64,000 bases of DNA from Bacteroidetes bacterium UBA6221. Its GTDB lineage: Bacteria; Bacteroidota; Bacteroidia; Chitinophagales; Chitinophagaceae. The DNA lies in NCBI GenBank assembly GCA_002421685.1, contig DISB01000018.1, positions 186,001 to 250,000 on the forward strand, given 5' to 3'. The notes beneath the pieces were generated by a model. It made no database searches. It was not told the origin of the DNA and saw only the letters and a program-made list of their open reading frames with translations. Of this stretch, positions 50,576 through 59,288 are shown piece by piece; the stretch's first letter is position 1, and every line of letters starts with the position of its first letter. The position numbers were made by a program, and so were the translations under genes.

Positions 50576-51265
50576 ATGACACGTTACATTTTATTGACAG
50601 CTACAGCGGCGTTAGTTTATGTTCAGGTATGCGCGCAGGATATGAACGACGCCCTGAAAAAAACCTTCCAGGCATTTGACACCACGCGCGATGTTTCTGT
50701 AAAGACGGCACAGGCCAATAAACTAACCCTTATAGCCAAAAAATGGAAAGATGAATGGGCGCCGCATTATTATAATGCTTACGCTAAAGCTTCCCTTTCT
50801 TATATGTTGCCCGAAAATGAGATGGATAAGAAAGATGCAATGCTGGATGAAGCTGATGCATCGCTGGATGAGGCCGTAACCCTGCTGGGCAAGGAAACGG
50901 ATGATATATACGTGATGAAGGCAATGCTGGCACAGTCGCGCATGGCGGTAGACGGCCGCAACCGCTGGCAGAAGTACGGAAAGCTCTTTGATGAGAACCT
51001 GCAGAAGGCGAAAGAACTGAATGCCGAAAACCCGCGCATTTATTACCTGAAGGGTACATCTGTTTTCTTTACGCCAAAAATGTTTGGAGGAGGCGCCGAA
51101 AAAGCGCTGGAGTACTTCGAAAAGGCCCAGCCGCTCTTCGCCAAAGAAAATGACGGTGATATGACCGACCCATACTGGGGCGCAGAGGCCAACGAATATT
51201 TCATACAAATGTGTAAGAATGAAAAAGAAGGTGGCCGGGCTGAAGCAACCGAAACCAAAGAATAA
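50576..51265 (+). CDS. Exported TPR-like protein
   Basis: The 229-residue protein has a signal peptide ending QVCAQD. The rest is helical, with TPR-like pieces: AYAKASLSYMLPENEMDKKDAMLDEADASLDEAV, KAKELNAENPRIYYLKG and GGGAEKALEYFEKAQPLF. The C-terminus is short and charged. The role is unknown. It is probably co-transcribed with the TonB receptor gene upstream, and a terminator follows. Confidence 0.75.
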   Translation: MTRYILLTATAALVYVQVCAQDMNDALKKTFQAFDTTRDVSVKTAQANKLTLIAKKWKDEWAPHYYNAYAKASLSYMLPENEMDKKDAMLDEADASLDEAVTLLGKETDDIYVMKAMLAQSRMAVDGRNRWQKYGKLFDENLQKAKELNAENPRIYYLKGTSVFFTPKMFGGGAEKALEYFEKAQPLFAKENDGDMTDPYWGAEANEYFIQMCKNEKEGGRAEATETKE

Positions 51266-51291
51266 ATTCCCTTTTTAGTGATTAGTGAAAG

Positions 51292-51319
51292 AGTCTGCCT
51301 TCGTGGCGGGCTTTTTTTA
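51292..51319 (+). terminator. Terminator after the TPR protein gene
   Basis: AGTCTGCC (51292-51299) pairs with GGCGGGCT (51305-51312) with two G-U pairs and a 5-nt TTCGT-type loop, followed by a run of T. Confidence 0.85.
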
Positions 51320-51416
51320 TTTAATTGATAATCAATAAAATATATCGATTTCTGAACATAATGCCGCTTAAGATTGTTTTACTGGGTATAAGTCCATTTT
51401 TTAAAAATAGATACAT

Positions 51417-52214
51417 ATGAAAAAGAGGTTATTTCCGGGATTGATTATTGCCGCCATTACTTCAGTAATGATATTCGCGTCCTGCGGCAAAGAAAATGAG
51501 AATATTGAGCCCAATCAGAAAAAGACGGCCAATGTGAGTTTTTACCTTACCGACGACCCTGCTGACTACGATGCCGTGTACATTGATATTCAGCAAGTGG
51601 AAATAACCATGGAAGGACAAGCAGCCGTAGCTTTGCAACCCGTAAGGCCGGGGATATACAACCTGCTCGATTTCCGCAACGGGCTCGACACCTTGTTGCT
51701 CAGGGCAGATTTGCCGGCAGGTAAGATCAGCCAGATAAGGCTGATACTCGGCAGCAATAATTCAGTAGTGATAGATGGACAGTCGCACCCGCTCAATACG
51801 CCCTCGGCACAGGAAAGCGGGCTGAAGCTGAACCTGAAACAGGAGTTTGCCGCCGGTGGTTCCTACGTGGTTTGGATTGATTTTGATGCAGGTAAGTCAA
51901 TAGTGAAAACAGGCAGCGGCAAATACAACCTGAAACCTGTGATACGCGCTTATTCTCAACAGACAGACGGAAGGATAAAAGGTTATGTACTCCCGTCTGC
52001 TGCACTGGTAACGGTGTATGCTTCCAACGGTGTGGATACATATGCGGCTATACCTGCGGACGATGGTTATTTTATGTTCGTGGGCCTGCCCGAGGGTACG
52101 TATTCTGTTACTTTCGACGCATCTGCAGCCTTATACCTGGATGTTAGCCTGAACAATGTAGTTGTAACTTATGGAAAAACTACCGACCTGGAAACGACAG
52201 TGTTGGTACAGTAA
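51417..52214 (+). CDS. DUF4382-type lipoprotein
   Basis: The 265-residue lipoprotein has lipobox IFASC (Cys23). The DUF4382 pattern is visible: ANVSFYLTDDPADYDAVYIDIQQVEI, YNLLDFRNGLDTLLLRADLPAGKISQIRLILGSNN and SGLKLNLKQEFAAGGSYVVWIDFDAGKSIV. The end (RIKGYVLP..., GYFMFVGLPEGTYSVTFD) is a carboxypeptidase-regulatory-like beta-sandwich. Its function is unknown; a surface or envelope binding role is a guess. It is monocistronic. Confidence 0.85.
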   Translation: MKKRLFPGLIIAAITSVMIFASCGKENENIEPNQKKTANVSFYLTDDPADYDAVYIDIQQVEITMEGQAAVALQPVRPGIYNLLDFRNGLDTLLLRADLPAGKISQIRLILGSNNSVVIDGQSHPLNTPSAQESGLKLNLKQEFAAGGSYVVWIDFDAGKSIVKTGSGKYNLKPVIRAYSQQTDGRIKGYVLPSAALVTVYASNGVDTYAAIPADDGYFMFVGLPEGTYSVTFDASAALYLDVSLNNVVVTYGKTTDLETTVLVQ

Positions 52215-52235
52215 TGCATATATATTGATAAGGAG

Positions 52236-52264
52236 AAAAAGACAGGCATCGCCTGTCTTTTTTA
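52236..52264 (+). terminator. Terminator after the DUF4382 gene
   Basis: A 7-bp perfect stem GACAGGC / GCCTGTC with a 3-nt loop, flanked by an A-run and a T-run. Confidence 0.9.
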
Positions 52265-52316
52265 TTGCTATTACAGTCTATTATGTATTTTTCAGGTAAC
52301 AATACACTTTGACTGC

Positions 52317-54668
52317 ATGGATAAACGACTGACAAGGCTTCCATATATACTCTGTTATCTCTGCGCTTTCGTGCTGGGCATGAAGCAACTGCGCGAGCCC
52401 GATATGTGGTGGCAATTGCTGAGCGGCCGGTGGATGCTGGAAAACAAAGCCATCACCCGCACCGATGAGTTTTCCTTCACTATGCAGGGTACAAAATGGG
52501 TGAATGTAAAATGGCTGTACGAGGTTATCATCGCTTCGCTGGAAAAGGCACTTGGGCCGCATGGCGTTATGTTGCTGCAGTCGCTCGTGAACGTTGTGCT
52601 TGTACTCGTTTTGCTGCGGCTGCTTCTCTTGTTCAGCAAGTACCTGGATAAACAGGTGTCGGCGCTTTATTCGGTGTTAGCGGTCATATTGTTCCTTGCT
52701 ATATCAGAATTCAGGATGGCAGGCCGGCCCGAAATGGTAAGTCATTTACTTACCGCAGTGTATATATTGATACTCTGGCAATCGCAGGGCTTTTCCTGGA
52801 GGCGCATCCTGTGGCTGATACCCCTGCAATGTCTTTGGGCCAATATGCACGAAGCATATCCTGTGGGCATGGCACTTATCGGCGCTTATATTGGCGGTGG
52901 CCTTATTGCGTATATCACCAATAGTGACAAAGCGGTTTTACATTCAGTTGCAAGGCTTAGTATTACCTGGCTGGGAATGGCCCTGGCAATACTGGTCAAC
53001 CCCAACGGCATACAGCTTTGGAAACAATCTTTCGAGATATTCCGCCAACTGGAGGTAAACCAATACACCACCGAATTGTTCCCCGTGTCTGCGCCTGAAT
53101 ACTGGACAGTGCAGGGGAAAGCGCATATAGCATTACTGTCGGTTGTTATTTTGTTCTGGATATACCGGATAGTGATGGCCCGGAAGGACAGAAAAAATCT
53201 TCTTTCACCACTGATGGCCGGTTACCTGGTTTCTTTGTTGCTGTTGGGGTATCTCTCGCTCACTGCAAACAGGAACATCCCTTTTGCACAAATAGCTCTG
53301 TTCCCTTCGCTGCCTGTTATGTTTTTATGGCTGGCAGAGCGCACCGGGCTGGTGAACAAAGGATGGTATACAGTCATGGCAAAAAGGACGGTATTGATAA
53401 GTTCCGTAGTGGCGGCGGCATTTTACGTGCTGGTTGTAAGCAATAGTTATTACAGGTTCACAAAATCACCTAATAAATACGGCCTGCATGTGAACCCGCT
53501 TGATAACCCAACGACCGCAGCCGAATTCATCAGGACCTGGAACATAAAAGGGCCGGCCTTTTCCGATTACTTTATTTCGTCGTATTTATTGTACGATCTC
53601 TACCCCGACTTTAAATCTTACATCGACCTGCGCGACCTGGATATATTCCCTGCAAAGTTTTTCAACAGTTACTTCGACCTGTACAGCAACCCGGAGAAGT
53701 TTTACCGGCTGGATTCGGTATATAAGTTTAATTACGTCGTGCTTTCTACCTCTCAGCTTACATCATTGCAGCAGCTATTGTATTGGGGAGAAGGATTCAA
53801 TGTCGTGCACATTGATCCCGTGACGGTAATAATGTTACGTGTAGGCAAGCAAAACGAACACTTGAATTATGGTCCCGCCGCACAAAAGCTCTTTACATGG
53901 CCGCAAGAGGTCACTGACCCCGGTTGGGCGGAAGCTCTTACAAAAATGTTGAACCCCACCGTGTCTTACGAAAAGGAAGATGAAATGTACGCGCCAATCC
54001 ATGCTGGCAAGTATTACAACATGGTACATAATTCCAGCGTGGCGCTAAGGTTTATGCGGCCGGCAGTGCAAACGGATTTTGCGGAAGATGCGGAGGCCCT
54101 GGCAACCATTGGCCTTATTTATAAAGACTATGCGGATGTGGTGGAACCCGACGAAAGAAAAAGAAAAATGCTCGACAGTGCGCATATGTACCTGCACCGG
54201 TCGCTGGAACTGAGCGATAAAATACCCGATGCTCATTTAGGGCTGGCCATCCTGGCTGTTAACCAATCTGATTTCGTTACGGCCATACAACACCTCGAAA
54301 AATACATAGACCTACAGGACAAAAATGATTACGTCTACTACCTGGCCGGGTTGTGCGTGCGCAACCTCTGGCAATCGGGGGCGGGAGAAACGCCGGAACA
54401 CGTAATAGAATATATGAAAAAATGTGTGCGCCTCAATGAGCGGAACAACAAAGCATATTTGTACCTGGCTGAGGCGTATTGGGCTACAGGAGATCGCGAC
54501 AAAGCCAGGCAATGTATGAGAAACACACTTGCACCGGGAGTGCCATGGGTGGCCTACGAAAAAGAACTACTTGAAAAGATGAAAAAACACACCGGTATAA
54601 CACAGGCGCCTTTACCGGCAGAAATGATACAGCACGGCCATGACGGACATGAAGGGCATAATCATTAA
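52317..54668 (+). CDS. Polytopic GT-C-like membrane protein with C-terminal TPRs and His-rich tail
   Basis: The 783-residue protein has about ten hydrophobic segments in residues 1-390. The first periplasmic loop carries REPDMWWQLLSGRWMLEN and TDEFSFT, a pattern seen in GT-C-type membrane proteins. After the membrane part there is a soluble domain (SDYFISSYLLYDLYPDFKSYIDLRDLDIF). TPR-like repeats follow at about 600-760 (AHLGLAILAVNQSDFVTAIQHLEKYI, NKAYLYLAEAYWATGDRDKARQCM). The last residues, HGHDGHEGHNH, are a likely metal-binding tail. No enzyme activity can be stated from sequence. Confidence 0.7.
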   Translation: MDKRLTRLPYILCYLCAFVLGMKQLREPDMWWQLLSGRWMLENKAITRTDEFSFTMQGTKWVNVKWLYEVIIASLEKALGPHGVMLLQSLVNVVLVLVLLRLLLLFSKYLDKQVSALYSVLAVILFLAISEFRMAGRPEMVSHLLTAVYILILWQSQGFSWRRILWLIPLQCLWANMHEAYPVGMALIGAYIGGGLIAYITNSDKAVLHSVARLSITWLGMALAILVNPNGIQLWKQSFEIFRQLEVNQYTTELFPVSAPEYWTVQGKAHIALLSVVILFWIYRIVMARKDRKNLLSPLMAGYLVSLLLLGYLSLTANRNIPFAQIALFPSLPVMFLWLAERTGLVNKGWYTVMAKRTVLISSVVAAAFYVLVVSNSYYRFTKSPNKYGLHVNPLDNPTTAAEFIRTWNIKGPAFSDYFISSYLLYDLYPDFKSYIDLRDLDIFPAKFFNSYFDLYSNPEKFYRLDSVYKFNYVVLSTSQLTSLQQLLYWGEGFNVVHIDPVTVIMLRVGKQNEHLNYGPAAQKLFTWPQEVTDPGWAEALTKMLNPTVSYEKEDEMYAPIHAGKYYNMVHNSSVALRFMRPAVQTDFAEDAEALATIGLIYKDYADVVEPDERKRKMLDSAHMYLHRSLELSDKIPDAHLGLAILAVNQSDFVTAIQHLEKYIDLQDKNDYVYYLAGLCVRNLWQSGAGETPEHVIEYMKKCVRLNERNNKAYLYLAEAYWATGDRDKARQCMRNTLAPGVPWVAYEKELLEKMKKHTGITQAPLPAEMIQHGHDGHEGHNH

Positions 54669-54797
54669 TTGCTGATAAAAAAACAGGGCAGGTACCCCCA
54701 TTTTTTAATTGATGCCATCCATAGTTTTGATGTACCCGGCCAGAAATGCTTAATCTACTTTTGCGATTGTAATATTTTAATACAAGCAAGTAGGTAT

Positions 54798-55304
54798 ATG
54801 AAAAAAAGTTTGTTATTTGTAATAGCCGCGGCCCTGTTAGTATATGCATGCAATAAAAAGAATGCAACAGTAGATACCAACATCAATAAACCCGGAAAGA
54901 AAAAGGATTATCGCTCTTTTGCGGTAATGGGGCTTGATTCACCTTTTTTATTGCCCGATACAGCCAACATTATGATAGCGAGTTATCTTAACAGCATTAA
55001 GGATAACCCCACCCAGCTCAAATCATTGATAGTGGATGCCAATGCGCTGCGTTATTACCTGCAGAACGAGGATATAACGCATGTTAAGCTGATGTTCGCA
55101 CATAAAAAAAGCTATATCAACGCAGGATATGCCAACCAGCCCGGCGGGCTGAATTATAACTCCCTCACCATTGTGATAGCGGGCTTTGACGACGATAACA
55201 ATTATATTTATAGTCCGCAGGGTGCGGTAATGGATTTTTGCGTGCCATGTCCTTTTGATTGCCCGAGTAGTGGAACTGCGGCAAGTGACATTTTAATCGA
55301 CTAA
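54798..55304 (+). CDS. Lipoprotein with C-terminal CX2CX3C motif, linked to a two-component system
   Basis: The ATG at 54798 gives a 168-residue lipoprotein with a lipid-attached Cys18 (VYACNK). A frame back to 54669 adds 43 residues of no character. The middle is mixed alpha/beta and unrecognised: MGLDSPFLLPDTANIMI, TQLKSLIVDANALRYYLQ and ITHVKLMFAHKKSYI. The end has Cys148, Cys151 and Cys155 in FCVPCPFDCPSSG, suggesting a disulfide or metal site. Its stop overlaps the start of a membrane protein gene, which overlaps a histidine kinase gene, so it is probably part of a signalling unit. Confidence 0.7.
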   Translation: MKKSLLFVIAAALLVYACNKKNATVDTNINKPGKKKDYRSFAVMGLDSPFLLPDTANIMIASYLNSIKDNPTQLKSLIVDANALRYYLQNEDITHVKLMFAHKKSYINAGYANQPGGLNYNSLTIVIAGFDDDNNYIYSPQGAVMDFCVPCPFDCPSSGTAASDILID

Positions 55305-55954
55305 TGATGGAGCCTAATATTCGTTTTGTAATCTATTTGAGTGTTGTATTCCTGGCCATCTTAGGGGGAATATATAAACTTAAAGGCAAAGATCAGGCGT
55401 CAAAAATTTTAGTCTTGTTGTTATGTCTCACACTTTTAACAGAGTTTACTGCATATTGGGCGGCGATTAAATTCCGAAACAATATGTTCGTGTACCATTT
55501 TTTTGCGCCAATACAATTAATTGTTCTGGGTATCTATTTTGATAACATTGATGCACATAAAAAGCGAAGAATCGGTTTTTTCATTGGTACACTCGGAGCA
55601 ATAATAGCCATAGTGAATACAATATATTTTCAGCCATTAAAGATGTTGAATTCTAATTTTCTGCTTTTTGAAGGCCTGATAATTATGGGTCTGGCACTTT
55701 ATAGTTTTCAGCATATACTTACTAATGAAAAAATTGATATTTACAAATACGGCCATTTCTGGATAATAGTTATTCTGATTTTTTTCTGGAGTGTAACGTA
55801 TACAATATGGGCTCTGTATTCCGTAGTGGGTTTAAAGAAATTGTTTGTAATGCCAATTGTTACGCACTTATTATGGTCTGTAAATATTGTCACCTATTTG
55901 GCCATCGGCTTTGTACTTTTATATTTTTCAGGCAAGCGTTTGGCCAATGAATGA
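55304..55954 (+). CDS. Multi-pass membrane protein linked to histidine kinase
   Basis: The 216-residue protein has about six or seven hydrophobic helices, from LSVVFLAILGGIYKL to LAIGFVLLYFSG, and no soluble domain. It matches a type of small membrane protein seen before NarL-type kinases in Bacteroidota; no named family is assigned. It overlaps the lipoprotein gene by 1 bp and the kinase gene by 8 bp. Since the kinase has only one transmembrane segment and no sensor domain, this protein could be the sensor or an adaptor. The G+C content looks lower than in the neighbours. Confidence 0.7.
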   Translation: MMEPNIRFVIYLSVVFLAILGGIYKLKGKDQASKILVLLLCLTLLTEFTAYWAAIKFRNNMFVYHFFAPIQLIVLGIYFDNIDAHKKRRIGFFIGTLGAIIAIVNTIYFQPLKMLNSNFLLFEGLIIMGLALYSFQHILTNEKIDIYKYGHFWIIVILIFFWSVTYTIWALYSVVGLKKLFVMPIVTHLLWSVNIVTYLAIGFVLLYFSGKRLANE

Positions 55955-56723
55955 TAGCTATATTATACCACTGCTCGTAGCCGGTTCTATACTCATACCG
56001 ATGTTCATGTTCTACCTTACTGTGTTTGTTATCATCAGTAAGAACAAACAGAGGAAGAGCGAAGCAGAGAAGAAGCAAATGGAGTTTCAATACGAAAAAC
56101 AACTGTTGCAGTCTATGTTGGAAGTACAGGAAAAAGCCATGAACCAGATTTCTCAGGAAATTCACGATAACATCGGCCAGGTTTTGACAGGGGTACACCT
56201 CAACCTCATAGCGCTGTCTAACGGCCAGGTTGACGATACGGGCAAGTTTGCAGTTGAAACCAAAGAGCAGGTATCCACGGCCTTAAAAGATCTCAGGAAC
56301 CTGAGCCGTGTCTTAAACAGCAAATACATCAACAAAATAGGCCTGCAGGAATCGCTGCTTAAAGAAACGCAATACCTGGGTTCGCACACCGATATACGAT
56401 TTGAAATGGAGGTAGTGGACGGCGTTTCCGGCCTGTCGCCCGAGCACGAACTAATGGTCTTCCGCGTTGCCCAGGAAGCGCTGTCTAACATCGTCAAACA
56501 CGCCGGAGCCACACATGTCACGATAAAAATAGACTACCAGCCCGCTGCATTCATGATGTCTGTAGCCGACGATGGTCGTGGATTTGACCAGGGTAACGAC
56601 AAAGCAGGCGGTATCGGCCTCATCAACATGCGGCAAAGAGTAGAGCTGATGCGTGGTACACTGCAGATAGTTTCCGCCCCCGGTGCAGGAACAAGGTTAA
56701 CCATAAATATACCATATGAATAA
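55947..56723 (+). CDS. Sensor histidine kinase, NarX/HisKA_3 type
   Basis: The ATG at 55947 gives 258 residues: one transmembrane segment at about 6-30, a coiled stretch to about 65, the dimerisation helix with phospho-acceptor His73 in ISQEIHDNIGQVLTG, and the HATPase_c domain with DDGRGFD and GGIGLINMRQRVELM. There is no separate sensor domain. It overlaps the membrane protein gene by 8 bp and the response regulator gene by 8 bp, so the three are translationally coupled. Confidence 0.92.
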   Translation: MNDSYIIPLLVAGSILIPMFMFYLTVFVIISKNKQRKSEAEKKQMEFQYEKQLLQSMLEVQEKAMNQISQEIHDNIGQVLTGVHLNLIALSNGQVDDTGKFAVETKEQVSTALKDLRNLSRVLNSKYINKIGLQESLLKETQYLGSHTDIRFEMEVVDGVSGLSPEHELMVFRVAQEALSNIVKHAGATHVTIKIDYQPAAFMMSVADDGRGFDQGNDKAGGIGLINMRQRVELMRGTLQIVSAPGAGTRLTINIPYE

Positions 56724-57384
56724 CGGACTTCCCATACGAATAGCAATAGCAGACGACCATATATTGGTGCGCGACTGCATATGCGGAATGATTGCTGCAA
56801 CACCGGGCTTCGAGGTGTGTATCAAGGCCGGCGACGGCAGGGGGTTGATAGAGCAACTGGAAAATGCCGGGTCCTTGCCGGATGTGTGCATACTGGATGT
56901 GCAAATGCCAGTGATGAACGGCTATGATACCATGAAGCACATTCGTGAACATTGGCCGGAACTGAAAGTACTCGTGCTTACCATGCTGGAAGACGAGTTT
57001 GTGATTGCGGGAATGCTGGCCCTTGGTGTGCGTGGATACCTGGGTAAAAGCTGCCCGATGAATGAGTTGCTCGACGCCCTTACATCCATATCCGAAAAAG
57101 GATATTATTGCTCGGAACTTGTGCCCCGGGAAGCGGCATTTAAAGATGACGGCGCCGTGTACGAAATAAATGACGAGGAGATATCGTTCCTGAAATATTG
57201 CCATACCGATATGAGTATAAAAGAAATTGCCAGTAACATGACCGTAAGCGTAGATACCGCGCAGGGCTATATGAGGTCATTGTTTCAAAAACTGAACCTA
57301 CGCACCCGGCAGGGATTGGCCATATTTGCAGTCAAAACAGGGCTGATCTCCATCCGCGAAATGGACACCTGTTCCGCCAGGTAA
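56716..57384 (+). CDS. NarL/LuxR-family response regulator (kinase-linked copy)
   Basis: The 222-residue regulator has a receiver domain with acidic pair Asp13-Asp14 (IADDH), phospho-acceptor Asp61 in CILDVQMPVMNGY and conserved Lys in GYLGKSC. The C-terminal helix-turn-helix is of LuxR type (DMSIKEIASNMTVSVDTAQGYMRSLFQKLNLRTRQGL). The start overlaps the kinase gene, which is its probable partner. A close relative follows at 57577. Confidence 0.93.
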   Translation: MNNGLPIRIAIADDHILVRDCICGMIAATPGFEVCIKAGDGRGLIEQLENAGSLPDVCILDVQMPVMNGYDTMKHIREHWPELKVLVLTMLEDEFVIAGMLALGVRGYLGKSCPMNELLDALTSISEKGYYCSELVPREAAFKDDGAVYEINDEEISFLKYCHTDMSIKEIASNMTVSVDTAQGYMRSLFQKLNLRTRQGLAIFAVKTGLISIREMDTCSAR

Positions 57385-57466
57385 TTGACTTCTGTAAAAT
57401 ACTGGCATTATATCACTATGTATGCATAGATGCAAACGTGAATTCGTTATCTATTTGCTAACGCGC

Positions 57467-57494
57467 GGGCAAAAAATGCCCTCCCCGGCATTTT
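57467..57494 (+). terminator. Overlapping hairpins between the two response-regulator genes
   Basis: AAAATGCC (57473-57480) pairs with GGCATTTT (57487-57494), a terminator-like 8-bp stem ending in T. A second hairpin, GGGCA (57467-57471) with TGCCC (57477-57481), uses the same TGCC bases, so only one can form. This may be a simple terminator or an attenuator. Confidence 0.5.
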
Positions 57495-57576
57495 AATGTA
57501 TATTTACCCGTCAACGCGCTCCCTTGTTTTACCACCTGATCAGGGGGACATACGATACTATTTTTGAATTTTTTTT

Positions 57577-58233
57577 ATGACTGAGCCAGCGATTCTGATT
57601 GCTATAGCTGATGACCATGCTGTTGTTCGAGACTCTATTAGTAATATGGTTTCGGGCTTTGGCAAATTCAGGGTTATTATTAAAGCAGGCAATGGCAAAG
57701 AGCTGATAGAGCAGTTAAAAAAGGCCAATCCCTTTCCTGAAATATGCATACTGGATATACAAATGCCTGAGATGAACGGCTACGAGACGATGGAATACAT
57801 CAGGAAGCACTGGCCGGATCTCAAAGTGCTGGCTTTGTCTATGCTGGAAGATGAATTTGCCATTATCCGGATGTTAAAACTGGGTGCCAGCGGTTATCTT
57901 TCCAAGGCCAGCGACATGGAAGAACTGCAGAAGGCGCTCGTCTATATTCACGAAAAAGGCTATTACAGTTCTGAGTTTATTGCCAGCAATTATTTCCGGT
58001 CTATAAAGAATGACAAACAACCTACTATCAATATTACCGACAGGCAAATGGAGTTTTTGAAATACTGTTGTACCGAGTTGAGCATGAAGGAGATTGCCGA
58101 TAAAATGTCGATAAGCACCAGCACCGCACTCAGCTACAGGAATGCATTATGCGATAAACTGAACCTTACCACGCGGCAGGGCCTTGCTATTTATGCCATC
58201 AAGTCGGGGATTGTTTCTTTTGAAGACCTCTAA
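57577..58233 (+). CDS. NarL/LuxR-family response regulator (second copy)
   Basis: The 218-residue regulator is a clear paralogue of the one just upstream. Phospho-acceptor Asp60 lies in CILDIQMPEMNGY, followed by IRKHWPDLKVLALSMLEDEF and the LuxR-type helix-turn-helix (ELSMKEIADKMSISTSTALSYRNALCDKLNLTTRQGLAIYAI). It is 192 bp behind the first copy, with hairpins between, and has no kinase of its own. TATATTTA (57499-57506) and TATTTTTG (57559-57566) upstream are candidate -7 elements. A bidirectional terminator follows. Confidence 0.92.
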   Translation: MTEPAILIAIADDHAVVRDSISNMVSGFGKFRVIIKAGNGKELIEQLKKANPFPEICILDIQMPEMNGYETMEYIRKHWPDLKVLALSMLEDEFAIIRMLKLGASGYLSKASDMEELQKALVYIHEKGYYSSEFIASNYFRSIKNDKQPTINITDRQMEFLKYCCTELSMKEIADKMSISTSTALSYRNALCDKLNLTTRQGLAIYAIKSGIVSFEDL

Positions 58234-58234
58234 T

Positions 58235-58265
58235 AAAAAAGCGGCATGAGTTCATGCCGCTTTTT
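58235..58265. terminator. Bidirectional terminator
   Basis: A 9-bp perfect stem GCGGCATGA / TCATGCCGC with a 2-nt loop, flanked by an A-run and a T-run, serving the response regulator (+) and the barrel gene (-). Confidence 0.9.
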
Positions 58266-58288
58266 ATGTAGTGTTGTTTAAGTAATTA

Positions 58289-59251
58289 TTAGTACCACCA
58301 GGGTATTTTGTTGGTCTCCAGCCTGTACATAAAGGTAATGGAGAAAGTAGAATAACCGTCCAGCACGTCTTTATTGCCGCGGGGCGAGCCATACCTGTTG
58401 GTGTATGCAGGCTCTATATACCATGATTTGTCGTACACCTGCTTGGCTATATGAGCGTCTTCGGGGCTCAGATGCCTGTCAAAATAATCCGGTGTCAGGT
58501 AATAGCTGCTCACGTTGTCCAGCCTGTCGGTAGTGGTAAAACGATACAGCCATTCTACGCCTATGTTCATATCCCTGCCTATGTCCCAGCGCAGGCCCAG
58601 GCCTACCGGTACGCATACCTGCCACAGGTTGGTGGCTACTGCGCCCGAGTTAGGAACACCTTCACCTTCCAGCTTCAGGTCTTTTGTTTCAACCCACCTC
58701 TTGCGGCCGGTTATCGGGTCTATTAAAGATGTCTGCGGCCTGAAGTGGAAGCCACCTGCACCGAAGGCTATATAAGGTTGCATAGATTTCTGCGCTGCCT
58801 TGCTCTCGGAGTTAAACCTCAACGGGGTGATTTCTACCATTACCGTACCTTCCCATACGTTGGCGCGGGCGTCCTGGTTGCGCAGGTAGCGCTGGTAGGC
58901 GTCGTCTTCAATAGATTTTGCCTCTTTAGCCTTGGTCAGGTTCCAGTCGTCATTGGCATACAGCGCTCCGTAGTTCAGGTTCAGCCTTACCGCCCACGAC
59001 GGGTGTTTCACAAAGCGCATGAAAATACCACCCATAAAATGGGGCTTGCTCCAATAACGCTCGTTATAATAATGGTCTACCAGGCCTTGCGTGCCTACAT
59101 CGCCCCAAAGGTCAGAAAGGCCGAAGTTTACACCCACGGATACACCGGGATGCTCTACGTATTTCCTGGGTATGTCAGGCTGCGCTACGGCTGATACTGT
59201 GGTGGCGCTTATTCCGATTACTAATAGGCTACGGATTAAACTCTTCCGCAT
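58289..59251 (-). CDS. Outer-membrane beta-barrel protein, DUF6089-like
   Basis: The ATG at 59251 gives 320 residues with a signal peptide ending SAVAQPD; a frame back to 59362 adds 37 unrelated residues. The GVSVGVNFGLSDLWGDVGTQG start and FMRFVKHPSWAVRLNLNYGALY segments resemble the DUF6089 group of small barrels. PYIAFGAGGFHFRP and VPVGLGLRWDIGRDMNIGVEWLYRFTTTD follow. It ends STFSITFMYRL-ETNKIPWWY. The function is unknown. It shares a terminator with the response regulator gene. Confidence 0.72.
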   Translation of the reverse strand: MRKSLIRSLLVIGISATTVSAVAQPDIPRKYVEHPGVSVGVNFGLSDLWGDVGTQGLVDHYYNERYWSKPHFMGGIFMRFVKHPSWAVRLNLNYGALYANDDWNLTKAKEAKSIEDDAYQRYLRNQDARANVWEGTVMVEITPLRFNSESKAAQKSMQPYIAFGAGGFHFRPQTSLIDPITGRKRWVETKDLKLEGEGVPNSGAVATNLWQVCVPVGLGLRWDIGRDMNIGVEWLYRFTTTDRLDNVSSYYLTPDYFDRHLSPEDAHIAKQVYDKSWYIEPAYTNRYGSPRGNKDVLDGYSTFSITFMYRLETNKIPWWY

Positions 59252-59288
59252 GGGCTCAATTTTTTTTGAACGATGAAGATATAAAATA

